From NCBI GenBank assembly GCA_004431415.1, contig QPMI01000483.1, positions 310,001-374,000 of the forward strand: 64,000 nucleotides of DNA, written 5' to 3'. The position numbers were made by a program, and so were the translations under genes. The stretch is from Cyanophora paradoxa. Lineage: Eukaryota; Glaucocystophyceae; Cyanophorales; Cyanophoraceae. Below are positions 25,201 through 35,800 of this stretch, piece after piece. The notes below the pieces were generated by a model. The model was not told the origin of the DNA and searched no databases. It was given only the letters and a program-made list of their open reading frames with translations. Each line of letters begins with the position of its first letter. Position 1 is the stretch's first letter.

Positions 25201-25844
25201 GACGGGTAGCACGCGTACGACGTCGACGGCAAACTGCCCCACTTGCCGTAGAGCTTCACGTTCGAGCTGAGGCCCGTTCCTAGGGGGGCGGTGGAAGACA
25301 GCTGGACCAGCACGACGGATCCTGCAGGTTACCAGCATTGAGACAAACAGCGCACGCGGGAAGCACGGGCGCACCAACAGGGATTGACGCGGTTACAAAG
25401 GCTGCAGACCCTGTTCCGAGACTGCTACCTGACTGTGTGGCTGGAGCCAAGGTTATCGCTGCAGTACGAATGTGAGTGTACGCCGCCCGTGCGAGAGCAT
25501 ACGCGGACCAGCACAGGAGGAGCAAAAGATGCTCAACGAAGCCGCCAGCAGAGCCGCCCGCAGGAGGCGCTGCCTGCCAGCTCGGCACCGCCCCATCGGC
25601 GCCCCGCTGTAGCTGGACGGGGACGTCCGCCCACTAAGAAACGATCCAAAGGCGCTTGATACTCCGGAGTGCACGCTCGCTCCGCCCAGACACGTGGCCG
25701 GGACCCTCCTCGAGCAAACGCGAGCTACGGTTCGATGATCCGCGATAAGGCTCAGCACCGCAAGAAGGACTTCACCAAGAGTCCAGGTGTGCTGCCTTGC
25801 TGGGCTGGCTCCGAAACTGGAGGGCGGCCGGGGTACAATAGCCC
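22225..25844 (-). repeat. Left arm of large inverted duplication
   Basis: Reverse complement of 27,726-31,360 with very high identity. The outer edge is a shared CCAGCGGGC just beyond the stop codon, and the inner edge is GGGCTATTG. Compared with the right arm this arm lacks a 7-base ACTCCAG tandem copy near its inner edge. It is one base shorter in at least eight G/C homopolymer runs. It also carries a few substitutions, clustered near the 5' part of the gene. Confidence 0.93.
22235..25596 (-). pseudogene. Frameshifted copy of the IPT/CUB secreted-protein gene (left arm)
   Basis: Same gene as the intact copy at 27,982-31,350. The start (signal peptide MGRCRAGRQRLLRAALLAA) and the final TAG are preserved. 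Reading is broken by single-base losses in G/C runs near 22,689, 22,838, 23,795, 23,843, 24,078, 24,107 and 24,640. At least five of these sites lie in sequence that is coding in the right copy. For example, the NYSYNPYPYTLALL stretch is interrupted after NPYP. Either this copy is decaying, or the runs were miscalled in this arm. It is therefore a candidate pseudogene, not a proven one. Confidence 0.6.
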
Positions 25845-26049
25845 CGCCGTAATTTCAAGACCTAGACCGTCGGACCTACGTACAGCTCGAGAAGTAGAAC
25901 TACCTAGGCCTATAGCTAGAGATATCGATTAGAGCTAGAATACTAATGCATGTGCATGTCCTCGTTACGCTCATCACAAGTTTAATGATGATTGCAAAAA
26001 AAAAAACTGCTTCTATTCTAAGAAACAAAAGGTAGGACGGCTTCATAAA

Positions 26050-27609
26050 CTAAGATACACGATAATCAGGTCGAAATTGGAGGCCAATGCAGATACACGT
26101 TGCATTTCCAAAAAAACCAAATTCCCTGAGCTCCCCAACCAGCTCCACAGCAGCTGAATACGAGTCGAACTTCGAGCACTGCATCTGACAGTTATAATAA
26201 AAGAACTGTACCATATCGTGAGGTAATTTGTTTCGCACCCGCGTGCCGTGCTCCTGTGTTCCTGGTACAGGCTGGGTGGTGGAGGCAATGCGTTTAGCAA
26301 GATAGTTGGCGTCGTCATTGCGACGGAACTTGAAGAATTCTGGTGAGAGAGGTGTTAGTTCATCCTAAAATGAGGCCCAAGTACTCAAGAGGAGAGACCT
26401 CGTGTTGCAACCATCAGAAATTGGTGTCCCTCATGCAGGCTGATGCATGAGAGTTCAGGCTCCTGTTCAGTTGTCAGAGCGCCAGGGATATGAAAGAGAT
26501 CCATAATCGCTTGTGACAAGATGTGCACGCTCACACAGACTACTCCACTCTGCTTCAGAAGGAGGTTTCCAATCGTCCGGCTAAGCACAAGTCCACAATA
26601 ATATGGGGCTGTAATAAATTAGTTCAATCAATCGACACTCAACGAGCTGGGACTTGCAGACCGGTTGCAAAGACGTAATTGTCGTTGCATTGTCCACCAC
26701 TTCTCTCGATTCTACTCCTCTCATCATCACGATCCGGAAGAACATGTGACTGAGCGACGAAGTTCCCCTTCACGTCACTTTGATGCTCGACGCACGCATC
26801 ATTTTTTCCCTCAATGCCTAGCAGCGCTCTTGAGCCTCCAACATTTGCAACGAAGACTTGATGTCCTCGGAATACCAGCAGCAAAGCTGGACTGGTGTCA
26901 AACTCTTGGCTTGTCACAATTCTATTATGAATTTACAGAATTCGAAACACCACTCACCGGACGTCCCACTGTTGTCCAGGCTACCAGAAGGCATACTCTG
27001 AATGAGTTGCTCTTCAACCTTTGCATATGCTGAGACAATCGCGCCACTTGGATCATCGGCCTCCCAGAATAATTTAGAGTTCAGCAAAATCTGTGGAAGA
27101 TGTTGAGCAACGAAATCCGCAATCTCGGATCCGTTGTCTGTAGGGCGCAATTGTCTCAGACAGATCCAAAACACCCTCAAACATTAGCAGCGTACCTCCG
27201 TGTCCGTGGCACAGCACGACCATTCCAGGCCCAGCCAAAACAGCGGTGCTGTCTCTATTCGTACTCATAGATCCCTTGTCGCTGCAAACGCCGATCTGCA
27301 GCCTGGGCCTTTCGCGGAACATTCGCCGAAAGCTCCCTCCGAAAAACAGGCTGTGCCTGTCAACCTCGTTGGGACCAGAGCCCCACTCAGCGCAGCAGCG
27401 CTCCATCCAGAGCGCCTCGTCGCTTGCGAGGAGGCGCCACGAGCAGCACACACCGGCGGCGCGCGCGAGCGACCTTTCGTTTTCGCGGCTTGTCAGTGCA
27501 AGACTCTCGTCGCATCCACCGCAGGGACAGCGTACCGCGCATCCAGGTTGCGGAATATCTTAAGCCAGAGAGGATCAGGGAGAGCGTATGCATGGCCCGC
27601 CATCGACAT
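26050..27609 (-). CDS. F-box protein fused to a PP2C-like domain lacking metal ligands
   Basis: Lies in the loop of the inverted duplication. Exon 1 (27,609-27,536) begins MSMAGHAYALPDPLWLKIF. After a 62-base intron (27,474-27,535) exon 2 continues the F-box: SLARAAGVCCSWRLLASDEA then LWMERCC. A PP2C-like fold follows: QIGVCSDKGSMSTNRD, VVLCHGHGDNGSEIADFV, FVANVGGSRALL, ERSRIERSGGQ, LSRTIGNLLLK, HQFLMVATRGL and a C-terminal part with NDDANYLAKRIAS. Active PP2Cs have Asp in DGHGG, GDSRA, S-x-GD and ASDGLWD. Here these positions read H, G, N and R. I infer an SCF substrate receptor whose PP2C fold binds but does not dephosphorylate. Introns are short and GC content is moderate, unlike the flanking arms. 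Confidence 0.78.
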
Positions 27610-27725
27610 GGGCGGCTGCTCTCCGGCCGCGCGCTCTCAAACGAGGCGGAAGAAGCGTGTGCAAACCGCCCGAAGTATTCTTTTGCTGCGTACGTTCGTG
27701 CCACCAGCCAGCGCCACAGCCAGCC

Positions 27726-30700
27726 GGGCTATTGTACCCCCGGCCGCCCTCCAGACTCCAGTTTCGGAGCCAGCCCAGCAAGGCAGCACACCTGGACTCT
27801 TGGTGAAGTCCTTCTTGCGGTGCTGAGCCTTATCGCGGATCATCGAACCGTAGCTCGCGTTTGCTCGAGGAGGGTCCCGGCCACGTGTCTGGGCGGAGCG
27901 AGCGTGCACTCCGGAGTATCAAGCGCCTTTGGATCGTTTCTTAGTGGGCGGACGTCCCCGTCCAGCTACAGCGGGGCGCCGATGGGGCGGTGCCGAGCTG
28001 GCGGGCAGCGCCTCCTGCGGGCGGCTCTGCTGGCGGCTTCGTTGAGCATCTTTTGCTCCTCCTGTGCTGGTCCGCGTATGCTCTTGCACGGGCGGCGTAC
28101 ACTCACATTCGTACTGCAGCGATAACCTTGGCTCCAGCCACACAGTCGGGTAGCAGTCTCGGAACAGGGTCTGCAGCCTTTGTAACCGCGTCAATCCCTG
28201 TTGGTGCGCCCGTGCTTCCCGCGTGCGCTGTTTGTCTCAATGCTGGTAACCTGCAGGATCCGTCGTGCTGGTCCAGCTGTCTTCCACCGCCCCCCTAGGA
28301 ACGGGCCTCAGCTCGAACGTGAAGCTCTACGGCAAGTGGGGCAGTTTGCCGTCGACGTCGTACGCGTGCCACCCGTCGCGTACTGCCGCGCTTCCTGACC
28401 CAGCGCAGAGTGGGTTCCTACGATGAACTAGTGACCGGCACGGGCGCCATGTCGATGCTGCTCGTGGCGGAGAAGCAGTGTACCGGCACCGCGGCCTCCG
28501 AATTCCATGTACGCCGCCGCAGCGGCAAACGGTTCGGGGCGCGGCAGCTAGTGACGCGGGGCTGCAGATGCTGCTTGAAAATTCGGGGAGCAGTATCGAT
28601 TACGCCATCCAGTACACGACTGTCAGCTGCCGTGCGCGGAGGGCGGCTCTGGGTGCGCAGCCAGGGGCAGGCTCGTGACACCCCGTCCGCAGACCTGACG
28701 TCGAGCTCGATCACCGGCATCTCCCCGGCGGACGGGCCGTTGGCGGGAGGACGCAGGGTGACGCTGACGGGTGTTCAGATGGCCTTGAATCTCGCCGACG
28801 TCGAGCTTTTGACCATCAAGAACGTACCCGCGACCATCATCTCGTGCGCCCGGCCCGCCGCCCGCGCGCCGCGCTGGCCGAGCGGTTGGCAGGGCGGGCC
28901 CGACAGAGGTCGTCGCGACGACGGGAGATGCGACGAACTTCGGGGGCGCGGGCCAGGGCGCAGTGCTGCTCGTCTCGAGTTCGTACGGGCTGGTCCGCTC
29001 GGTGAACAACGTCTTCACCGTCAACGTGGGCCCGACAATCACGCGCGTCGAGCCGACGCGGGGCCCGCTTCACGGGAACTACACGGTGACGATCACGGGC
29101 ACGAACCTGGCGGCGGACCTGGCGGATCTGCTCACGGTCACCTTCGGCGGCGTGCCCGTCCTCTCCGTCGACTCTTTCTCGACGACCGTCATCGTCGCCC
29201 GCACCGGCAACGCCACCACCATCAACCTGCCTCCCGGCGTGCGCTCCCGGACGCCCGGGCGCCCCTCGGGCCAGCTCCCTGCCGACGGGCGGCGCAGGTC
29301 GTGGATGTGGTGGTAACAAGCACGCGGTTCGGCGCTGCGCGGCTGGCCTCGGGCTTCACGTACCTGCCGCGCGTGGGCGCGCGCTGCGCCGGCACCGTCG
29401 CCATCGACCTGCTCGCCTCCCGCGGCCACAACCTCCTGAACGGTGCGCGGCCGGCGGCCGGCGGCGGGGGGCCCGAGGGGCGCCGGCCAACGCGGCCCGG
29501 GGCGCAGACGCGGCCGGCTCCGGGGCGACCGTGCCGACGCCAACGGGCCAGTACGGGAGCAACTCGTACTGTACGTGGGTGCTGGCGCCGGTGGCGGCGG
29601 CGGCGAAGCAGTTCTACATTTCGTTCCACTACCTGGACGTGCGGAACGGCTCCTTCTTCCTCTCCTCGGGCGACTTCCTCGACATCTACTCGACCGCGCT
29701 CGTCGGCTCCGCGACGACCCGCGTCGCCTCCCTGCAGGGGACCGGCCTCGGCGCCGTCGCGACGGGCCTCGCGGCGCTGCCGGCCCCCGGCGTCTCGCTG
29801 CAGAGCTACGAGGCGATCATCTCGGCGAGCGCGCTGACGTTCGTCTTCACGTCGGACGCGGCGGACGAGGGCGCCGGCTTCCAGCTCGGCTACTCGACGG
29901 GCTTCTGCCAGCGGGGCGTCCCCGTCGTCTTCACGGACTCGAAGCGCACGAACTTCGAGGACGGCTCCGGGAGCTACGACTACGGCATGTACTCGCAGTG
30001 CGACTTCAAGATCGTGCCGACGGACGTGCAGACGGTCCTCCGCGTCCAGCTCGTCCTCGAGAAGCTCGACCTCGCCGATGGCAGCACCCTCACGGTCCGC
30101 CCCGCGCCCCGCGCCCCCACGCACCCACGGTGCGAGCGGCCTGCATGCAGATCTACGACGGCGACAGCCCGTCGGCGTTGCAGCTGGTGCAGCTGCCGAA
30201 CCCGCAGTACACGGTGCTGCCGATCCGTGTGACGAGCTCGTCCCCGAAAATGTACATCCGCCTGGTGACGGGGGCCCAAACGACCAAGGCCGGCACCGAC
30301 ACGGGCTTCAAGGCCTTCTACGACCAGGCCGTTTCGTACTACATCGACTCGGTGGTGCCGAAGGAGGGCCCGCTGCGGGGCGGCAACGTGGTGACCCTCT
30401 ACGGGAACAACATGACGACGGGCGGCGTGGCAGACATCCGGACGGTGAACATCGGCAACATCCCGGTGCTCGACGTGCTCGAAGCGGTGGTCATCTCGGT
30501 GAACCGGACGCGCATCGTGGTGGTCGTGCCGGACCTCTCGCCCCTCACCTCCGGCTCCATCAACGTCGACGTCGCCGTCGACTCGGCGACGACCGGCGTC
30601 TCCGTCGGCTACTCTCTTTACAAAACACTCGCCGGCGAGGTCTGCCCGTACCGCTGGCAGACGGAGCAGTCCGCCTCCGAGGGCGGCCTCCTCCTGCGCG

Positions 30701-31360
30701 ACACCATCGACCAGGCGATCGGCAACTACAGCTACAACCCGTACCCCTACACCCTCGCCCTCCTCCGCTGCCAGTCCTACTCCTCGGGCGTCTACTCGAG
30801 CCTCTGGTCCGACGTCTCCTGCGCCTTTGACGCCGCCGCCGGCGCCTTCATCCCGTGCTCCTTCAACCGCACGGCCTGCAGCCTGCGCCCGCCGAGGGAC
30901 CCGAACGCGTACGGGTGCGAGCTGCACACCTTCTCGAACACGACGCTGTCGGTGAAGGAGGACCTGGGCCCGGCGTTCGGGGCGATCGCCCCCTCGAGCT
31001 CGTGGTCCGGGGCGCTCGCCGGCCTCTGCGCCAACGCCACCTACTCGGGCTGCGTCCCCTTCGCGGACGCGGTGAAGGCCTCGGTGGGGGACGCCCTCTA
31101 CTCGGACCCCTCGGGCTCGCGCATGGAGGCGCTGCAGTTCGCGGCGCAGGCGGCCCGCCAGCGCGGCGTCGCCCGCTTCCACATCTCCCTCAACCAGATC
31201 GCCTACCAGCTCTCCGACACCTTCACCTGGGCCGCCAACGCCACCAGCTGCGACTGGCCCTGCGGCCTCACCACCGCCTCAACCACCTGCGGCGGCCGCT
31301 CCGGGCCCAACCTCTACTCCTCCGTCTTCACCATCTCCTACGGCTGCTAGGCCAGCGGGC
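27726..31360 (+). repeat. Right arm of large inverted duplication
   Basis: 3,635 bases, inverted copy of 22,225-25,844, separated by an unduplicated loop of 1,881 bases. It holds an uninterrupted copy of the IPT/CUB gene and about 250 bases of its upstream DNA. The arm ends within ten bases after the stop codon, so the 3' flank was not duplicated. Confidence 0.93.
27982..31350 (+). CDS. Secreted/surface protein with IPT/TIG and CUB-like domains (intact copy)
   Basis: Starts with a clear signal peptide (MGRCRAGGQRLLRAALLAA then SLSIFCSSC) before an intron at about 28,073. Then: a Cys-containing region, IPT/TIG domain 1 (ITGISPADGPLAGGRRVTLT, about 28,710), IPT 2 (ITRVEPTRGPLHGNYTVTIT, about 29,040), CUB-like 1 (YGSNSYCTWVL, FHYLDVRNGSFFLSSGDFLD, 29,550-29,900), CUB-like 2 (SYDYGMYSQCDFKIVP, then QIYDGDSPS after an intron ending at 30,149) and IPT 3 (IDSVVPKEGPLRGGNVVTLY, about 30,345). 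A Cys-rich C-terminal region runs to the TAG at 31,350. No transmembrane segment or GPI-like tail is evident, so secretion or matrix binding is likely. The frame holds where the left copy breaks. Ligand unknown. Confidence 0.83.
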
Positions 31361-32006
31361 CCCCCGGCATGCCTCTCCGACACGAGCGCCTCATCTGCAG
31401 GGGCGCCATTGTGCTTGATTGTAGACAGCATCCCATACGTTTTCCTCGAGCGCGCGCCGCAGTTCAGTACGTCCCTGCCCAGATGCTAGTGCAGGCCCGC
31501 TGCTGGTTCGATCGCTCCAGAATGATGTACAGAATTCGAAACGTTGAAACCGCCGACGTCGATTGTCTTTGACGATGCATATGCTGGTGCAGGCCCGCTG
31601 CTGGTTCGCTGCAGGCCCGCTGCTCTCAGGCTCTAGAATGATGTACAGAATTCGAAACGTTGAAACCGCCGACGTCGATTGTCTTTGACGATGCATATGC
31701 TGGTGCATATGCATGCATGCGCATGTCAATGGCCGGCGCGCGCGCGATAGCGAAGCGGGGACTCCGGGGTCCCGGGAAGGTTCAATCACGGTTGACGTGC
31801 CCCCCATATGGCTGCAGCTGCGGCTCGGTCGCGGCTGCGGCTGCACTGGAGCGAGCCGGCGCCGCTGCAGTCCCCGCCCGCCCCATTCGGTTCCCGAGCC
31901 GTCGGACCTTAGATACCTAGGGCCTCTTTCGCAACACCCAGCCCCCGCACCGTCCCGCGTCGACTCCTCGCAGAGGACGAAGTAGCCCTGTTTCTCTTGA
32001 AAATCG
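31361..32006. other. Intergenic DNA with a short tandem duplication
   Basis: No coding gene is seen between the right arm and the HYPK stop codon. The stretch contains the 116-base-period duplication listed separately, and CG-rich DNA near 31,730-31,900. Confidence 0.5.
31519..31707 (+). repeat. Direct repeat, 73-base block twice, 116-base period
   Basis: 31,519-31,591 and 31,635-31,707 are the same block (starting AGAATGATGTACAGAATTCG and ending GCATATGCTGGTGCA). Copies of AGGCCCGCTGCTGG lie before the first block, between the blocks and in shortened form again. It looks like a recent local tandem duplication. No function is apparent. Confidence 0.85.
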
Positions 32007-32460
32007 CTACACCTGTAAGAAGCTCCTGACGGCGGCGGTCACGTCGCCCTTGTGTTCTCTTATTGCTTGCTCCGCCTCCTGCTTCGTAATCTCCAGCTCG
32101 CGCTCCATGAACTCAATGTCATCCTTCTTCACCACCACCGCCGCCAACTCCCGCTCCCTGCCGGCGATCACACAGCGCCCTGCACGAGGCGAGGCGAGGC
32201 GCGCGGCGCGCTGCACCTCGCCTGTGCCTCCAGGTCTTCCGCCGCCGTGATGGAGCTCATCGCCTGCGGGCGGCGAGCGCGTGGGCGCTGTGCGGCGCGC
32301 CAGCGGGTTCGCATGACCCCGCCGAACGCACCTTCCGGACTTTCGCCACATCGAGCTCCTTCTCCTCGGTGAAATCTGTAACTCGCTCCATGTCGCGCGA
32401 GCCCTGCGCCTCCGACTTGGAGCGCTGCTCGGGGGTCTCCTGCTCCTCATCGTCCGCCAT
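32007..32460 (-). CDS. HYPK: HYPK-like chaperone, NatA-associated UBA protein
   Basis: Small acidic-to-mixed protein that binds the NatA N-terminal acetyltransferase on ribosomes and suppresses aggregation. The ATG at 32,460 gives MADDEEQETPEQRSKSEAQG, then MERVTDFTEEKELD, the signature HYPK N-terminal segment. After a GTGCGT intron: AMSSITAAEDLEAQ. A second intron leads to RERELAAVVVKKDDIEFMER, then ELEITKQEAEQAIREHKGDV and TAAVRSFLQV, a complete HYPK-type UBA domain. Both introns join in phase, giving roughly 110 residues, close to the usual size. Divergent with the giant TIR gene. Confidence 0.92.
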
Positions 32461-32808
32461 CTTTGCGCTGCGCTGGCTAGCTAGCTCCCAGCGGGTTGCC
32501 TGCGGGCTGGATGTACCCTGCTATGGGTGTTTTGTTTTATCCGCTCAATCGGGTCACGTGTAGATCACCAAAGAAAAACTGGAAACGATAAGGATAAGCA
32601 GCTGGATAGGCTCCGGCCGGATTACGGGTAGCTAGGCCTGTGCGGCCGGCTCCGACTCGAGCTCGGACGACCGTACGACGGAGTGCGAAGAGCAGCAGGC
32701 GCCGGCCTAGGCTGCGAGCAACGGCCGCGGCCGCGCGGCGCGTTCGGGCTCAGCAGCCTCGTCCGCGTGCCGTGATCCCCTCTGGAGCGCTGATCGTTCG
32801 ACCGCGCG
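32461..32808. promoter_or_regulatory. Divergent promoter between HYPK and the TIR-WD40 gene
   Basis: 348 bases between two start codons facing away from each other. It must contain both 5' UTRs and promoters. No clear core-promoter motif was recognised. Confidence 0.6.
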
Positions 32809-35800
32809 ATGTACAACGTCGAGCCACCCGGAGCCGGCGACCAGCCTCAAGTGGTCGTCGTCTCCAGCAATGGATATACTCCTCAGCACAGCCCCGACCC
32901 GTATGCGGGCTCGCCAGCCGCCGCCAATCTTGCATCCAGCTCCCGCATCCCGGCAGCGGGGAATAGCCTATCGTCGGCTCGCATGTCTTCGCCGCAGCTC
33001 GCGTATTCAGCTGCCAGCGGCACGAACTGGCAGACGAACGGAGCGATCCCGCCTGTCCAGTTTGCCGGCACCGAGGGTCCGTTGCTGGTCCAGCCGCAAC
33101 TCCCGGTCCCCACACGAACGACGAGCGCCATAACGCAGAATTACTCCGTGAGCGCGCCGCCCCCAACCGCGCCTGATGCAGCTTCGGCCCGCCCCGCGCG
33201 GCGCCGGCAACGCCGGCCGTTAGGACCTCCGCCAGCTAACGAGCTGCCGCAGGTCATGCCGCCGGCGCCAGCTCCTCTCTCATCTTCAATGAAAGCGCCG
33301 CAGAAGCACACTGGCGCCCCTGCGATGCAGGTGCGCCGTTTTCGGAAGTCGGAGGTCGCCACCCGCCGAACACGCCGGTTAGGCCTCGGGCGTGCCGCGC
33401 GTCGGATCGAAGCGGGACTACTCGAGCGCACCTCTGCCCGATCCGCGGCCGAGCTGTCCCATCCAGTACACGGACGCGTGAGCCGTACCGCGCCTCCCGT
33501 CGTATTCTGGCGCTGCGACCTGACGCCGGGGCGCGCGCGCAGCTACCTGGGGCACAGCCGTGCGGAGGACGTCGGGACCGTGAACTCGCTCCTCGAGGCG
33601 CTCAGCCTGCACGGCCTGCGCGTGCGCGGCGCCCCCCGGCGCGGGCCGCCCCGGGCGTGCGCGAGGCGGGCGGGGCGGCGCAGTGCTCGTACGACCGGGA
33701 GCCCGTCGGGATGGACGGCTCCTTCGTGAACTTCGTCCAGTGCGCTCCCCGCCCTTGGCCCGTCCCTCCGCTCGCGGGGCGAGGCGGCGCGCAGCAAGCA
33801 GCACGTGGCGGCAGCGATCGAGGGCGCCGACTGCTTCGTGTGCGTCTGCACGCCGGGCTTCTTCCGCTCGCCGGCGTGCATCTCGGAGCTGGAGCACGCG
33901 CACTGGCTCGGGAAGCACGTCCTGGCGGTGCAGGTCGGGGGCACGACGGCGGAGGCGGCGGCGGCCTCGGCGGGGGTCGACGCCGGCCGCGTCGCCAAGG
34001 CCCTCGGGATCCTCGCCAACGAGGAGGTCGTCCACATGCGCGGCCTCGCCGGTGCGCGCCCCGCGCCCCGCGCCCTCGCCCTCGAGCTCGGGCTCGGCCG
34101 CCCCCGCCGGCGCTCGGCCCCTCACCCGGGGCGCGCAGGCCACGAGTTCGAGCAGGCAGTGCAGCAGCTCGCGCACGCCATCCGCCCCACTGGCAAGTCC
34201 GTCGTCGAGCCCGACGCCAACACGCCCATCAAGCAGCTCGACGTCATGGTCTCGTGCGCGCTTTTCGCCCCGCTCCCCCGCGCACGCCGCCTCTCCCCCC
34301 ATTCGCGCGGCAGGTACCGGCGGAAGCAGACGGAGGAGATGAAGGTGGTGTGCAAGCTGCTGGAGGAGCGCGGCCTCTCCTACTGGGTCGACGTCAACGC
34401 CGAGAACGGCATCCTCAAGGGCGTCCAGTGGTGCGCCCGCGCCCGCGCCCCGCCCCGCGCCGCGCCCCGCGGCTGCACCCGGTCCTGACCGCGCGGGCTC
34501 GCAGGGGCAAGGCCATCGCCGGGGCCATTAAGGGCGCCTCCGTGGTGCGCCCGAACTCCTCCCCCCATCGCTTTCGCCCGCTCTGCCGCACTTGCTTCAC
34601 GCTCACGTCGGCTCCCTTCGCAGTTCCTGGTCCTCCTGTCGCGCGGTCCGCGCCGAGGTGCCGCGAAGGGGGCCCCGGGCGCACCCTCACGCCGGCCGGG
34701 GCCCCGCAGACTGGCTGCAGAGCACGTACTGCATCGACGAGTTCGAGTACGCGATGGCGCAGCGCAAGCGCGTCGTCGTCGTCGAGCTGGAGCCCATCCC
34801 GTGCGCCCCGCGCCGCGCCTCCCCGGACGTCCCCCGCTCAGGCCCCCGCAGGGAGATGGACCCCGAGCCGCCGGCGGACGCCACCCCTCAGCAGGCCACG
34901 GTGACCGCTGTCGCTGCGCGGCTGCCGCGCTCTGCAGCTCTGCTGACCCCGCGCCTCGAACCCCCGCCCCCGCATCGTCCCCCGGACAGTTCTACCGGTG
35001 CGTGAGGCGGGGCGGTCGCGGTGCACGTGCACGCCCGCGCGCCGGGCCGACGGGGCGGGGCCGCGCGCAGGCGGCAGAAGATGTGCCTGGACGATATCAA
35101 CAGCTGGCAGAAGATCATGTTCCCGCAGCTGATGGGCCAAACGGAGGCGACGCTGGAGGCGGCCAGGGGGAGCCCGGCCTTCATGCAGGCGGCCGGCGAG
35201 ATGGAGGAAGCCCTCAAGTTCGACGCCGAGACCGCCCGCCTCCACACCCAGCTCACGCTCCGCGCCGACAAGTACAAGGAGTCCGCCCGCCCCGCCCCGG
35301 CCCGCGCCCGCGCGCCCGCCCCGCGGGGCGCCGCTGACGGCCGCGCGCAGGGCCCTGGGCTTCGACGTGCAGCAGCGCTGGCTCAACGCCGACGCTGTCG
35401 ACCTCAAGAAGGTCCCGCGGCCGCCGCCGGCGCGAACGCAAAGGGCGCAGGCCTCGCGCTCACTCTCTCCCCCCGCGATCCGCGCAGGTGCCCGCGGAGA
35501 ACCGGGACAAGGCCGAGGGCTTCCTCCTCAGCGGCTTCGCGCTGGAGGAGGCGGCGACGTGGCTGAAGCGGGAGGGGCACGACCTGGAGGACCGCTCCGT
35601 GCTCGCCCGCCTGGGGCGCTTCTTCGCCGCCATCTTCCTCTGCGGCATCTTCCGCAGCGTGCGCCCCCCCTCCCCCCTCGTCCAGCGCCGGCCTCGCCCC
35701 GCAAAGTCCCACGCGCGGGTTCCCGGGCCGAGCAGGTGGGGGCCAGCGGGCCGCAGAAGGCCAAGTCGACGGGCCACATGAAGCCGACGCCGGAGCACAT

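Noticed and set aside
26050-27609. Active PP2C phosphatase
   Set aside because: All four Asp positions that bind metal are replaced in the only frame that fits the family.
22225-31360. The inverted arms as ends of a giant transposon
   Set aside because: The arms contain a normal cellular gene with its own promoter and stop. No target duplication or transposase is seen at their outer edges, and the loop gene is not a transposase.
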